The translations under genes and the position numbers were made by a program. A stretch of 64,000 nt of DNA from an uncultured Elusimicrobia bacterium (GTDB taxonomy: Bacteria; Elusimicrobiota; Elusimicrobia; Elusimicrobiales; Elusimicrobiaceae). This document shows positions 34,721 through 42,441 of this stretch, piece after piece. The notes beneath the pieces were generated by a model, which was given only the letters and a program-made list of their open reading frames with translations, was not told the DNA's origin and did no database searches. Position 1 is the stretch's first letter. The number at the start of each line of letters is the position of its first letter. Location: assembly GCA_945913025.1 (NCBI GenBank), contig CAMECJ010000001.1, positions 62,001 to 126,000 on the forward strand, written 5' to 3'.

Positions 34721-34746
34721 AAAAAACCACCCTTTGCGGGGTGGTT
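34721..34746 (-). terminator. terminator of ferredoxin gene
   Basis: AACCACCC pairs with GGGTGGTT; a T run follows on the minus strand. Confidence 0.8.
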
Positions 34747-34767
34747 CCAAATCGTCGCAACTTCCAA

Positions 34768-34797
34768 ATTACAGAGAAATCGCGCTTACAGGGCAGC
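34768..34797 (-). repeat. second copy of the ferredoxin gene's 3' end
   Basis: The plus-strand string TTACAGAGAAATCGCGCTTA with GGGCAG following occurs here and again at 34836-34863, where it encodes the ferredoxin ending CPVSAISL-stop. The copy is out of any gene and shows a partial local duplication. Confidence 0.75.
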
Positions 34798-34835
34798 TTC
34801 GCTTGAAGCTTGCATAACTGCCCTGCGCTCTTCTC

Positions 34836-35006
34836 TTACAGAGAAATCGCGCTTACAGGGCAGGTGCCGGCACAAGAGCCGCACTCAATGCATTTGGTCG
34901 CGTCAATGTTTCTTTTGCCGTCCACTTCGCTGATGGCGGCCACGGGGCAGGCGGATTCGCAAGCACCGCAGTTGATGCAAACATCCGGATTTACTTTGTA
35001 AGCCAT
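34836..35006 (-). CDS. small 2[4Fe-4S] ferredoxin
   Basis: A 56-aa electron carrier, below the length cut-off of the ORF track. The sequence begins MAYKVNPDVCINCGACESAC and ends CIECGSCAGTCPVSAISL. It holds two C-x2-C-x2-C-x3-C clusters, the clostridial ferredoxin pattern with the usual length. It is transcribed divergently from the feoAB fusion and has its own terminator. It probably serves pyruvate:ferredoxin oxidoreductase or hydrogenase in fermentation, though neither is in the window. Confidence 0.95.
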   Translation of the reverse strand: MAYKVNPDVCINCGACESACPVAAISEVDGKRNIDATKCIECGSCAGTCPVSAISL

Positions 35007-35146
35007 AATTCGTCTCCTATTTTCGGTAAAATTATATTTAAATTATACAAAAAATAACGGTATTTTCGGCGCGGTCGTCGATAAACTCCCCCTTGTCAAG
35101 CACGTTCAATAGTGGTAAAATTAAAAGTAAGGAAAAACTAACTTTT

Positions 35147-37090
35147 ATGCAAAAAGAAAATCTCCGAACTTTACACCAATTAAAAGCGGGCAATACCGCC
35201 CAAATCCGCGAGATTCAAACCTCTCCCAAAATGGCCGAAAAGCTGGCGGCTATGGGCCTTGTCCGCGGACAATTTGTGACACGTAAAAAAGGTTCCACCC
35301 CCGTCGTGGTCAGCGTATCGGGTACTGAGGTAGCCATCGGACGCGAAACCGCTAAAAAAATTCTCGTTACCGCCAAGAAAAACACGTTTCTGTTGGCGGG
35401 AAACCCCAATGTCGGCAAGAGTTTGATTTTTTCGCGCCTGACGGGAATCGGCATTATCTCGTCCAATTTCCCCGGCACCACCGTTGGGCTTAACTACGGG
35501 CAGACGCAGTTTGACGGCGAGTCATACGATATTATTGATATTCCCGGTCTCTACCGCTTGGAAGAAGAATGGCTTATTGAGGGCAAAAAACGAAACTTGT
35601 TTAAAGAGCTGGAGTACGATTTTATCGTTTGCGTGTCCGACGCGTCGCACTTAGAGCGTAACCTGTATTTCGTGTTGGAAATTTTGTCGCTTAAAAAACC
35701 CGTCATTTTACTCTTGAACAAATTTGACGAAGCCCAGCGCAAAGGGATTCACATTGACGTGAAAGCGCTTTCCAAAATGTTGGGAATCCCCGTTATCCCG
35801 ACGGTGGCTTCTACGGGCGAAGGCCTCAAAGACCTGGCCGAAGCGGCCCCCAAAGTGGCCGAACGGGAGGAAACGCGCTGCCCGCTTGCAGTTCCCGCAT
35901 CGCCGGAAGAAAAATGGCATATCATCGGGAATATTATTCAAAAAGTGCAGACGGTAAAACACAAACACCCGTCTTTTTGGGAACACTTGCAGGGGTGGGC
36001 CACTACGCCCGCCACGGGGCTGCCGATTGCCTTTTTGGTGCTTATCGCATCGTTCTTTTTGGTGCGGTTTGTGGGCGAAAGTATTATTAATTTTGTAGAT
36101 CCTTTCTACGAAAATTATTACGTTCCGTTTTTGCAAAACTTGTTCGGCCCGTGGACAGACAACGTCGCCGGTATGCTGTTGTTGGGAGACGGCGGCGAAC
36201 ATTATTTCGGAGTGCTGACGGACGGCCTTAAAATTGCGCTCGTGGACGTAATGTCTTACGTGCTTGCGTTCTATGCGCTTTTAGGCTTCTTGGGCGACTT
36301 GGGATATCTCCCCCGCCTCGCCGTGCTCCTTGACGGAATTTTGCACAAAATCGGCTTGCACGGATACGGGTCGCTGCCCATTATGCTCGGCTTTGGGTGC
36401 AAAGTGCCGGCTGTGATGGGTGTGCGCGTATTGGAAACGCGGCGGGAGCGGATTATCGCGCTTGCGCTGATTTTGGTGCTTGCGCCGTGTATTTCGCAAA
36501 CGGCGATGATTATTTCCATTTTATCGCCCTACGGCCTTAAATATATGCTGATTGTATTCGGCGCGCTCTTTATCAACGGTATTCTGGCGGGAACCGTACT
36601 TAATAAACTGATGAAAGGCGATACGCCCGAACTGTTTATGGAAATTCCTTCGTGGCAAATCCCCCAATGGCGGCCTTTGCTGCGTAAATTGTGGATTCGT
36701 ATGAAAGAATACCTGTGCGACGCGCTGCCGCTGATTTTAGTCGGTATTGTGTTTGTGGACTTAATGCAGCTTTCCGGCGTGACGGATTTTGTGACGAAAA
36801 TTTCCCGCTGGCCCGTGGAAAAACTGCTCGGTTTGCCGTCCGAAACCACGCCGCTGTTGATTTTAGGATTTTTGCGTAAGGATGTATCTATCGCGCTGTT
36901 GGAGCCGTTTAACCTTGCGCCGCAGGCGCTTGTAGTGGCGTGCGTGTTTATGGCGATGTATCTGCCCTGCGTGGCGACGTTTTTTGTAATGCTGCGCGAA
37001 AGCGGCTGGAAAGATACGTTCCGTGTGGTTGCGCTGACGCTTTCTTTGGCGTTTGTCTCGGCGGGCGTACTTAGAATGATTTTGATGTAA
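35147..37090 (+). CDS. feoB: FeoA-FeoB fusion, ferrous iron transporter
   Basis: A 647-aa membrane GTPase for Fe(II) uptake. Residues ~5-75 form a FeoA (SH3-like) domain (LKAGNTAQIREI and MAAMGLVRG-type segment). The FeoB G domain follows: AGNPNVGKSLIFSRLTG (G1), SSNFPGTTV (G2), DIPGLY (G3), LLNKFD (G4). The C-terminal part has about eight membrane helices with the paired gate regions GFGCKVPAVMGVR and FLRKDVSIAL. FeoA and FeoB are normally separate. The ATG at 35147 gives a clean FeoA start; AAGGA lies rather far upstream. The stop is followed by a strong terminator. Confidence 0.92.
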   Translation: MQKENLRTLHQLKAGNTAQIREIQTSPKMAEKLAAMGLVRGQFVTRKKGSTPVVVSVSGTEVAIGRETAKKILVTAKKNTFLLAGNPNVGKSLIFSRLTGIGIISSNFPGTTVGLNYGQTQFDGESYDIIDIPGLYRLEEEWLIEGKKRNLFKELEYDFIVCVSDASHLERNLYFVLEILSLKKPVILLLNKFDEAQRKGIHIDVKALSKMLGIPVIPTVASTGEGLKDLAEAAPKVAEREETRCPLAVPASPEEKWHIIGNIIQKVQTVKHKHPSFWEHLQGWATTPATGLPIAFLVLIASFFLVRFVGESIINFVDPFYENYYVPFLQNLFGPWTDNVAGMLLLGDGGEHYFGVLTDGLKIALVDVMSYVLAFYALLGFLGDLGYLPRLAVLLDGILHKIGLHGYGSLPIMLGFGCKVPAVMGVRVLETRRERIIALALILVLAPCISQTAMIISILSPYGLKYMLIVFGALFINGILAGTVLNKLMKGDTPELFMEIPSWQIPQWRPLLRKLWIRMKEYLCDALPLILVGIVFVDLMQLSGVTDFVTKISRWPVEKLLGLPSETTPLLILGFLRKDVSIALLEPFNLAPQALVVACVFMAMYLPCVATFFVMLRESGWKDTFRVVALTLSLAFVSAGVLRMILM

Positions 37091-37098
37091 ACAAAAGA

Positions 37099-37134
37099 CC
37101 AAAAAACGCTTTCACTCTCGGAAGCGTTTTTTGG
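37099..37134. terminator. bidirectional terminator between feoAB and pilin 3
   Basis: CCAAAAAACGCTT pairs with AAGCGTTTTTTGG, giving T-rich tails both ways between convergent genes. Confidence 0.85.
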
Positions 37135-37144
37135 TGTACATCAA

Positions 37145-37636
37145 TCAGTAATGGGTATCCGTATAACCTTGGGAAGCCAGCGAAAGGCAAATATATTGCC
37201 AGCCTGTATTTCTCCGGCACGTGTATTTCCACTGTTCTTCTTCTAACGTATTCCATAACTGGTAGCTAAAATTATCGTTGGAGTGTAGGCGTGTAGCTAT
37301 AATATAACAGGTATTTGCAGAACAGAAAGCCTGATAGCGAAAATTTTTAGAAGAGCACCCCTCTGTTCCGGTCGGGCAGGAAAGGGCGTGTGTCAGATCT
37401 ATATCTAATTCATCCGTACTTCCGTCACCCAAAAAAGTTGTTCCGGTATAACCGTTCGCCAGTACGTAAGTTTCTACTGCCGTGCGCAAAGATGACATAA
37501 TCGTCAGGGCCTCGCTCATACGGCTTTTTTCTACCGCTTTTTCGTATTGCGGCAGCGCGACGGCCGCCAAAATGCCTATAATCAGTACCACAACTAATAA
37601 TTCGATAAGGGTAAACCCTCTCTTATTTTTTTGCAT
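37145..37636 (-). CDS. type IV pilin-like protein (pilin 3)
   Basis: A 163-aa prepilin-like protein: leader MQKNKRG, then [21 protein letters not shown] with Glu5 in the mature form. The head domain has several cysteines (SCPTGTEGC, FCSANTC, YTCRR, ICLSL) likely joined by disulfides. The ATG at 37636 has AAGGAGAAC before it, as in pilin 2. Upstream lies copy B of the structured leader. N-terminus and leader are closely alike between pilins 2 and 3 while the heads differ strongly. Confidence 0.92.
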   Translation of the reverse strand: MQKNKRGFTLIELLVVVLIIGILAAVALPQYEKAVEKSRMSEALTIMSSLRTAVETYVLANGYTGTTFLGDGSTDELDIDLTHALSCPTGTEGCSSKNFRYQAFCSANTCYIIATRLHSNDNFSYQLWNTLEEEQWKYTCRRNTGWQYICLSLASQGYTDTHY

Positions 37637-37651
37637 GACGTTCTCCTTGAG

Positions 37652-37887
37652 TCTCCGTTTTTGGAAAACACGCCGCAAAAAAAACGGCTGCAAAATGAGG
37701 GTCCAACCACGGTCCCGTCATCAAACAGCCGTAGTTCCTTGCCATAAATAATGGCAAGGAACATTCGGCAGAAGATACATTCGGGAGCTACCCGTTTATA
37801 TCTTCTGCCTAAACCAGCTGCTTTTGGACGTGGTTGGAATTTGGTTTCCCAAATACCCCTATTCTTCATAGGATTCCAAAAACAGAT
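37652..37887 (-). ncRNA. structured pilin leader RNA, copy B (candidate new motif)
   Basis: Same plan as copy A. The closing helix pairs TCTGTTTTTGGAA with TTCCAAAAACGGA (U-G in place of U-A). The CCTAT/ATAGG hairpin is kept. The GAAA-capped hairpin is ATTTGG/CCAAAT instead of CTTTAG/CTAAAG. The long-range helix is TCCAACCACG/CGTGGTTGGA instead of CTTATCAGG/CCTGATAAG. The next hairpin is GGCAGAAGATA/TATCTTCTGCC instead of GGCACAACGCAA/TTGCGTTGTGCC. GTTCCTTGCCAT/ATGGCAAGGAAC is unchanged. Lengths are 236 and 235 nt. Confidence 0.7.
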
Positions 37888-37933
37888 AAATTTTTACCGT
37901 GTTATATACACGGGTCCTTCTTAAAAAATCCTC

Positions 37934-38407
37934 TTAGTCCGTAATCGTATAGCTGCCGTAGCGGCCGATATCCACCGGCAGGGGAATTTCCGTTCCCAGC
38001 GGGCCTTCAAAATACATCGTACCCGTCAAATGGTAGTCCAGCGTGCCGCTGCCCATACTGATAAGCCCCAAAACTTTATTGCTGAACGTGGCCATGGGCA
38101 CTTTTACTTTGGCCTTGGCGTTTTTGACGGAGTTGGGTTCAATGCGGATGTCCCTTAGCGTGATGTCGGCCATATAATCGTCGTTTACGGTCAGTTTTCC
38201 GTCAAAGCGTTTGAGCGCGGCGGTTTGCTTTTTGTTTAAATTGGTAATGGCGATCACTACGTCAAAATCAAACGAAGTTAAATTGTAATTAGTCAGCTCC
38301 ACGCTTTTAAGCGCGAATTTACAGTTGGCCAAATTTTGGGCTTCCTGCACGCCGGCGCATGCCGTAAGGAGCAGGGCGGAAAGTAAACATAAAAACAGTT
38401 TTTTCAT
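37934..38407 (-). CDS. LEA14-like lipoprotein
   Basis: A 157-aa predicted lipoprotein. The signal MKKLFLCLLSALLLTACAG ends in a lipobox (LTAC), so the mature protein would be lipid-anchored at Cys17. The rest, with VELTNYNLTSFDFDVVIAIT and IEPNSVKNAKAKVKVPM, looks like the LEA type 2/WHy fold, a single beta-sandwich. The function of bacterial members is not established. It is transcribed towards pilin 3; a small stem CCGTGT/ACACGG after its stop may act as a weak terminator. Confidence 0.78.
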   Translation of the reverse strand: MKKLFLCLLSALLLTACAGVQEAQNLANCKFALKSVELTNYNLTSFDFDVVIAITNLNKKQTAALKRFDGKLTVNDDYMADITLRDIRIEPNSVKNAKAKVKVPMATFSNKVLGLISMGSGTLDYHLTGTMYFEGPLGTEIPLPVDIGRYGSYTITD

Positions 38408-38459
38408 AAAACCTCCACAAAGTGCGTTCCGCTTCTTTCGGGCGGATATAAAATAATTG

Positions 38460-38465
38460 TATAAT
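38460..38465 (+). promoter_or_regulatory. -10 box of pepT
   Basis: TATAAT preceded by TTG, 25 bases before the ATG. GGAG precedes the start codon. Confidence 0.45.
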
Positions 38466-38490
38466 AAAATGAAACATTTATGGAGAATTT

Positions 38491-39726
38491 ATGAATCCTT
38501 TACAACAAAAAATTTATAACCGTTTTATCCGTTACGCCGCCGTAGAAACTACCAGCGATCCGGCGAGCAAATCCATCCCCAGCACGCCGTCGCAAATTTC
38601 GTTTGCGCACATGCTGGCCGCTGAAATGAAAACCGTCGGCTTTCAGGAGGTGGAAGTGGACGAGTTCGGTATCGTTACCGGCTTGCTGCCCGCCAATACG
38701 GACAAAAAATCCCCCGTCATCGGATTTTTGGCGCATATGGATACGGTGTGCGATTATAACGGAAACGGCATCCGCCCCGTGTTACACCCCAATTATGACG
38801 GCGGCACGCTGACGATTAATGCCGAAAAAAATATGTTTTTATCGCCCGAAACCGCCCCGAATTTGAAGCTTTGTATCGGGGACGATATTGTGACCGCGGA
38901 CGGCAACACGCTGTTAGGCGGAGACGATAAAATCGGTATCGCCGTCATTATGACATTGGCCGAACATCTTTTGGCGCATCCCGAAATTGAGCACGGCCCG
39001 ATTAAAGCCGCGTTTACCATTGACGAAGAAATCGGCACCGGAATCGGTTATTTTGACGTGGAACGCTTCGGTGCGGATTTTGCGTATACGATTGACGGCG
39101 CCAACTTGGGCGAGGTTGACTGCGGAAATTTTAACGCCGATGCGGTAACCATTCACATTACGGGCAAATCCTGCCACCCGGGGTCTGCCAAAGGATTTAT
39201 GGCCAATCCGGTGCGTATTGCGGCGGATATCGTATCGTCTTGGCCGGAGGACAAACTGCCGGAAACGACGGACGGCGAGGACGGATTTATTCTGTTTAAA
39301 GACATTGAAGGCGGGTTGGAAAGCGCCACCTTGCGCGGTATTGTGCGCGAACACGATTTGGCTAAATTTGAACATTTCAAAGTAATGCTGGAAAATTTGG
39401 CGGAAGAAAAACGCAAAAAATATCCGGCTGCCAAAATTGAAGTGAAATTTAAAGAACAGTACCGCAATATGCGCGAAATTTTGAAAGAACACCCCCGCGC
39501 AATGGAACTGTTGGAAGAAGCGTTAAAGGAAAATAAGGTGGAATACCGCTTGACGCAGGCCCGCGGCGGGACGGACGGATCCCAACTCTCTCTGCGCGGA
39601 CTGCCGACGCCGAATCTGTTTGCCGGATACGAAAATCCGCACGGTCCGTACGAATGGCTGAGTATGAATTGGGTGGAAAAAGCGTTCCGCGTATTGGAAA
39701 GCGTGTCCAAAAACGCGGTAAAATAG
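38491..39726 (+). CDS. pepT: peptidase T (tripeptidase)
   Basis: A 411-aa M20B zinc aminopeptidase that removes the N-terminal residue of tripeptides in the cytoplasm. It shows RYAAVETTSDP near the start and GFLAHMDTVCDY with the first metal His and Asp. LLGGDDKIGIA (bridging Asp), FTIDEEIGTGI (catalytic Glu and metal Glu) and the dimer-domain GKSCHPGSAKG follow, with a later metal His in the FAGYENPHGPYEW segment. Length matches PepT exactly. Single-gene unit with a terminator shared with the convergent operon. Confidence 0.95.
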   Translation: MNPLQQKIYNRFIRYAAVETTSDPASKSIPSTPSQISFAHMLAAEMKTVGFQEVEVDEFGIVTGLLPANTDKKSPVIGFLAHMDTVCDYNGNGIRPVLHPNYDGGTLTINAEKNMFLSPETAPNLKLCIGDDIVTADGNTLLGGDDKIGIAVIMTLAEHLLAHPEIEHGPIKAAFTIDEEIGTGIGYFDVERFGADFAYTIDGANLGEVDCGNFNADAVTIHITGKSCHPGSAKGFMANPVRIAADIVSSWPEDKLPETTDGEDGFILFKDIEGGLESATLRGIVREHDLAKFEHFKVMLENLAEEKRKKYPAAKIEVKFKEQYRNMREILKEHPRAMELLEEALKENKVEYRLTQARGGTDGSQLSLRGLPTPNLFAGYENPHGPYEWLSMNWVEKAFRVLESVSKNAVK

Positions 39727-39782
39727 TTTTTTGTGCGTTCATATTCCCCCCGAAGCTAATGCTTCGGGGCGTTCTTTAGACA

Positions 39783-39816
39783 AAAAAAGCTCCGTTCGTT
39801 TCGAACGGAGCTTTTT
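39783..39816. terminator. bidirectional terminator between pepT and the GYF_2 protein gene
   Basis: AAAAAGCTCCGTTCG pairs with CGAACGGAGCTTTTT, T-rich on both strands. Confidence 0.85.
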
Positions 39817-39833
39817 GCGTCAGATTCTTCCGT

Positions 39834-42353
39834 TTACATTGCCGGAGCCGGTTGCGGACGCTGCTGTACGCCAACGCCTTGACTGGCTTGGTCCAGCAGA
39901 TTTTTCGCGTCGGAAATCGTCGGGTCCAAGGTTTTCGTTACCGTATTATAGTTAAAACGATACGAAATTTTAAAACTCTGCGGATTCTCCGGCGGCACTT
40001 TGACCAAAACGGAGTAATTGTCCGGATCAACGGCAGTGGAGATATCCCACGTAATCAAGCTCTGCGCCGTAGGATGTTTGGCTTCAATAAACTCCTTGAG
40101 CGTCAATCCGTTGACAAGCGGATAATTTTGTACTTCCGTTAAGGCTGCATCCATCGGGCTTATTACCTCTTGTTGAGGCGCTTGCGGTTGTTGCGCCGGT
40201 TCTTCGGCAAGCATTTCTTCCATTTGGGCTTGGTAGGCAATGGCTTGCTGTTCCTGCGCTTTATTTCCCGACAAGAGGTTAAACTGGGCCGGAATCAAGT
40301 TCATAAATGCGAGCATCACGTAAATGAGCGCGGCCAGTACGAAAGCGGCCAATATGCCCAAAATCATCTTATTATTTCTGGCTGGTTTTTCATCGGCGGG
40401 TTTGATGTCGTGCTGGGCGTTGATGTCGTCATCCAAGCCGTCAATCTGCAGCCGTTCGGACTGGGCCGGTTCCGGTACCATCGGCACCGTTTTAATGTCC
40501 AACGTCGCTCCGCGTTTGGTTTTGATGGTGTTTTCCAAAATCACTTGGGATATGGTTACGTCCGAGGGCGCTTCTTTCGAGCGCAGCGCGGCAGGCTGCG
40601 GTATAGCGGCGCTGGAAAGAATTTCGGTAAACGCATCCGTATTATTCGTTTCGGCCGCTTGATCCGTCTTGTGGGAGGAGGGTGTTAAAGTGTTCAACTC
40701 TTGGGGCGGCACACCCGGAGTGGGTTGTGAGGGCGGTACGAAATCCGAAATCAAGTAGGTAGAACCTTCTTTCAATTCAATTTCTGTCAAATCGTTGGGA
40801 TTCCCTACCGGCAACGGTTGATCAGTCGTTTGCTGGGAGATGGCATCTAAAGACGGAATTTGCTGTGCTTCAACAGACGGCTGTTGGGCCTCACGGGGAA
40901 GATTGGCTTGCTTATTGACGCCAAACAACTGTTCAACTGTCTGGTCGCTGTGGGCATCACGTTCGGCAAAAGCGTCCTTTAAGTCTTGGTCGGTAATTAA
41001 TACGCCTTCTGGTTTTTCCTCCTTGGCGCCGGGAACAAGCTCTTGCACCATTTCTTCTGGTTTCTCTTGTTCGGCTTTTTGAGCAGGCGCGTTGATCTCG
41101 TCTAAAGAGGGAATATCCGGTGCGGGTGCGGTTTGAACGGGTTGAGCCGGCTGTTGTTGCGCTGCATCGGCGGGCATCTGTGACGCCGGGTGTACTTCTT
41201 CCGTCACTTCGGGTTGTTTGGCGTCGGGCGCAATCGTTAATACGGCAGCGGATTCCGGTTTGTTAAAATCAAGCGGCTGGACGGATTCTTCGTTCGTTTT
41301 AGTCGCAGACGCCGGTTCTGATTCTTGTTCGGGTTGGACAACGGGCTCAGCCGGTTTGGGGTCTTCTTCAGAAGGTAGTTCAATGGGTTCATCAGCGGAG
41401 GCGTCGGCCGCGTGAATAGTCCCGGCTTTTTCCTCTTCTCTTTCTTTGATGACCTGATCCACCACATCCTCTTTTGGTTGTACCGTGAACTGAGAAATCA
41501 GCGCATCTTTTTCTGCGTCTTCGGTGGATTTCAGGCTGGCATCGGGTTCAGCTGTTTGGGTTTTTAAAGTTTCCGCCTGTTCGGCAAGCGCTTTGGCTTG
41601 CGCGGGAGTTAACAGGTCTTGGAATGTGCTTTCGTTTATCTCTTGGTTTTGCTCAAGGGTTTGTGCATTGTATAAAGAATCCAGTGCCGAACGGAGCACT
41701 ATATCTGCGCCGTTTGTACCGAGATCGGTTTCATTGTCGGTGTCGTTCAAGTCCACCGGTTCAAGCATATCCACCACCGGATCTTTGGTTTTTTCGGCGG
41801 AGGCGACAAGGTCCTCGGCTTTTGAGACCAGACTGGCCGTATTGGTAATTAAAGCCTCATCATTTGTTTCGGGAGTTAAATCGTGACGGGTTAAGGTAAT
41901 GGTATTATGTGTTTCCTCATCTTGCGGAGGAACATAAGGAATATCGTCGGGTGTTTTTGCCGTTTGGCTCGCCGCGGTAACAGCTTCGTCAAATTTGGTT
42001 TGCATACCGTCCAACTTGGTCTGCATGGTGTCGAGTTTGGTTTGCATACCAGTAATTTGGGCGGTTAAAGCGTCCAACTTAGAGATAAGCAACGCGGCCA
42101 GCGCATCCGTTTGCGTGGAGGGTTGTTGTTCTGCAGGCTGCGTTTGGGCCGGCGCCGCAGTTACGGCGGCGGGTTCCGGCGTGACTTGGTCAAACTCAAA
42201 AATGGAGGACGCTTTCACCCATTCTTGGTTCCCGCCGGAGGCGGCGTCTTCGGAGCAGATTAACGTGTCCGGGGTAAAGCCTTGCAGCGTTACCAGTTTT
42301 TCCTCTTCAAAAGGACCCTCTACTTTGTCACTGATATAGACCCAGTATCTCAT
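39834..42353 (-). CDS. large acidic membrane protein with N-terminal GYF_2-like domain
   Basis: An 839-aa protein. Residues ~1-55 (MRYWVYISDKVEGPFEEEKL and W-V-K-A-S) match the GYF_2/DUF4339 domain. A coiled-coil stretch follows, with repeats of MQTKLD. About 500 residues are acidic, rich in Pro, Gln and Glu and probably unfolded. One membrane segment (MILGILAAFVLAALIYVMLAF) lies at about residue 665. The C-terminal ~150 residues form a small domain with TWDISTAVDPDNYSVLVKVP. The ATG at 42353 follows AAGGG. Function unknown; it may link cytoplasmic binding to the envelope. Confidence 0.72.
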   Translation of the reverse strand: MRYWVYISDKVEGPFEEEKLVTLQGFTPDTLICSEDAASGGNQEWVKASSIFEFDQVTPEPAAVTAAPAQTQPAEQQPSTQTDALAALLISKLDALTAQITGMQTKLDTMQTKLDGMQTKFDEAVTAASQTAKTPDDIPYVPPQDEETHNTITLTRHDLTPETNDEALITNTASLVSKAEDLVASAEKTKDPVVDMLEPVDLNDTDNETDLGTNGADIVLRSALDSLYNAQTLEQNQEINESTFQDLLTPAQAKALAEQAETLKTQTAEPDASLKSTEDAEKDALISQFTVQPKEDVVDQVIKEREEEKAGTIHAADASADEPIELPSEEDPKPAEPVVQPEQESEPASATKTNEESVQPLDFNKPESAAVLTIAPDAKQPEVTEEVHPASQMPADAAQQQPAQPVQTAPAPDIPSLDEINAPAQKAEQEKPEEMVQELVPGAKEEKPEGVLITDQDLKDAFAERDAHSDQTVEQLFGVNKQANLPREAQQPSVEAQQIPSLDAISQQTTDQPLPVGNPNDLTEIELKEGSTYLISDFVPPSQPTPGVPPQELNTLTPSSHKTDQAAETNNTDAFTEILSSAAIPQPAALRSKEAPSDVTISQVILENTIKTKRGATLDIKTVPMVPEPAQSERLQIDGLDDDINAQHDIKPADEKPARNNKMILGILAAFVLAALIYVMLAFMNLIPAQFNLLSGNKAQEQQAIAYQAQMEEMLAEEPAQQPQAPQQEVISPMDAALTEVQNYPLVNGLTLKEFIEAKHPTAQSLITWDISTAVDPDNYSVLVKVPPENPQSFKISYRFNYNTVTKTLDPTISDAKNLLDQASQGVGVQQRPQPAPAM

Positions 42354-42441
42354 TGTTTTTTCACCCTTAAACATAAATATAAAACGGCACAATAACAGCA
42401 TAGCAAATTATGCTGTTATTTCACAACTTTTTTTCCGGCGG

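Noticed and set aside
38914-39492. 192-aa minus-strand ORF within pepT
   Set aside because: Complete overlap with a well-supported gene; Phe- and Arg-rich shadow translation.
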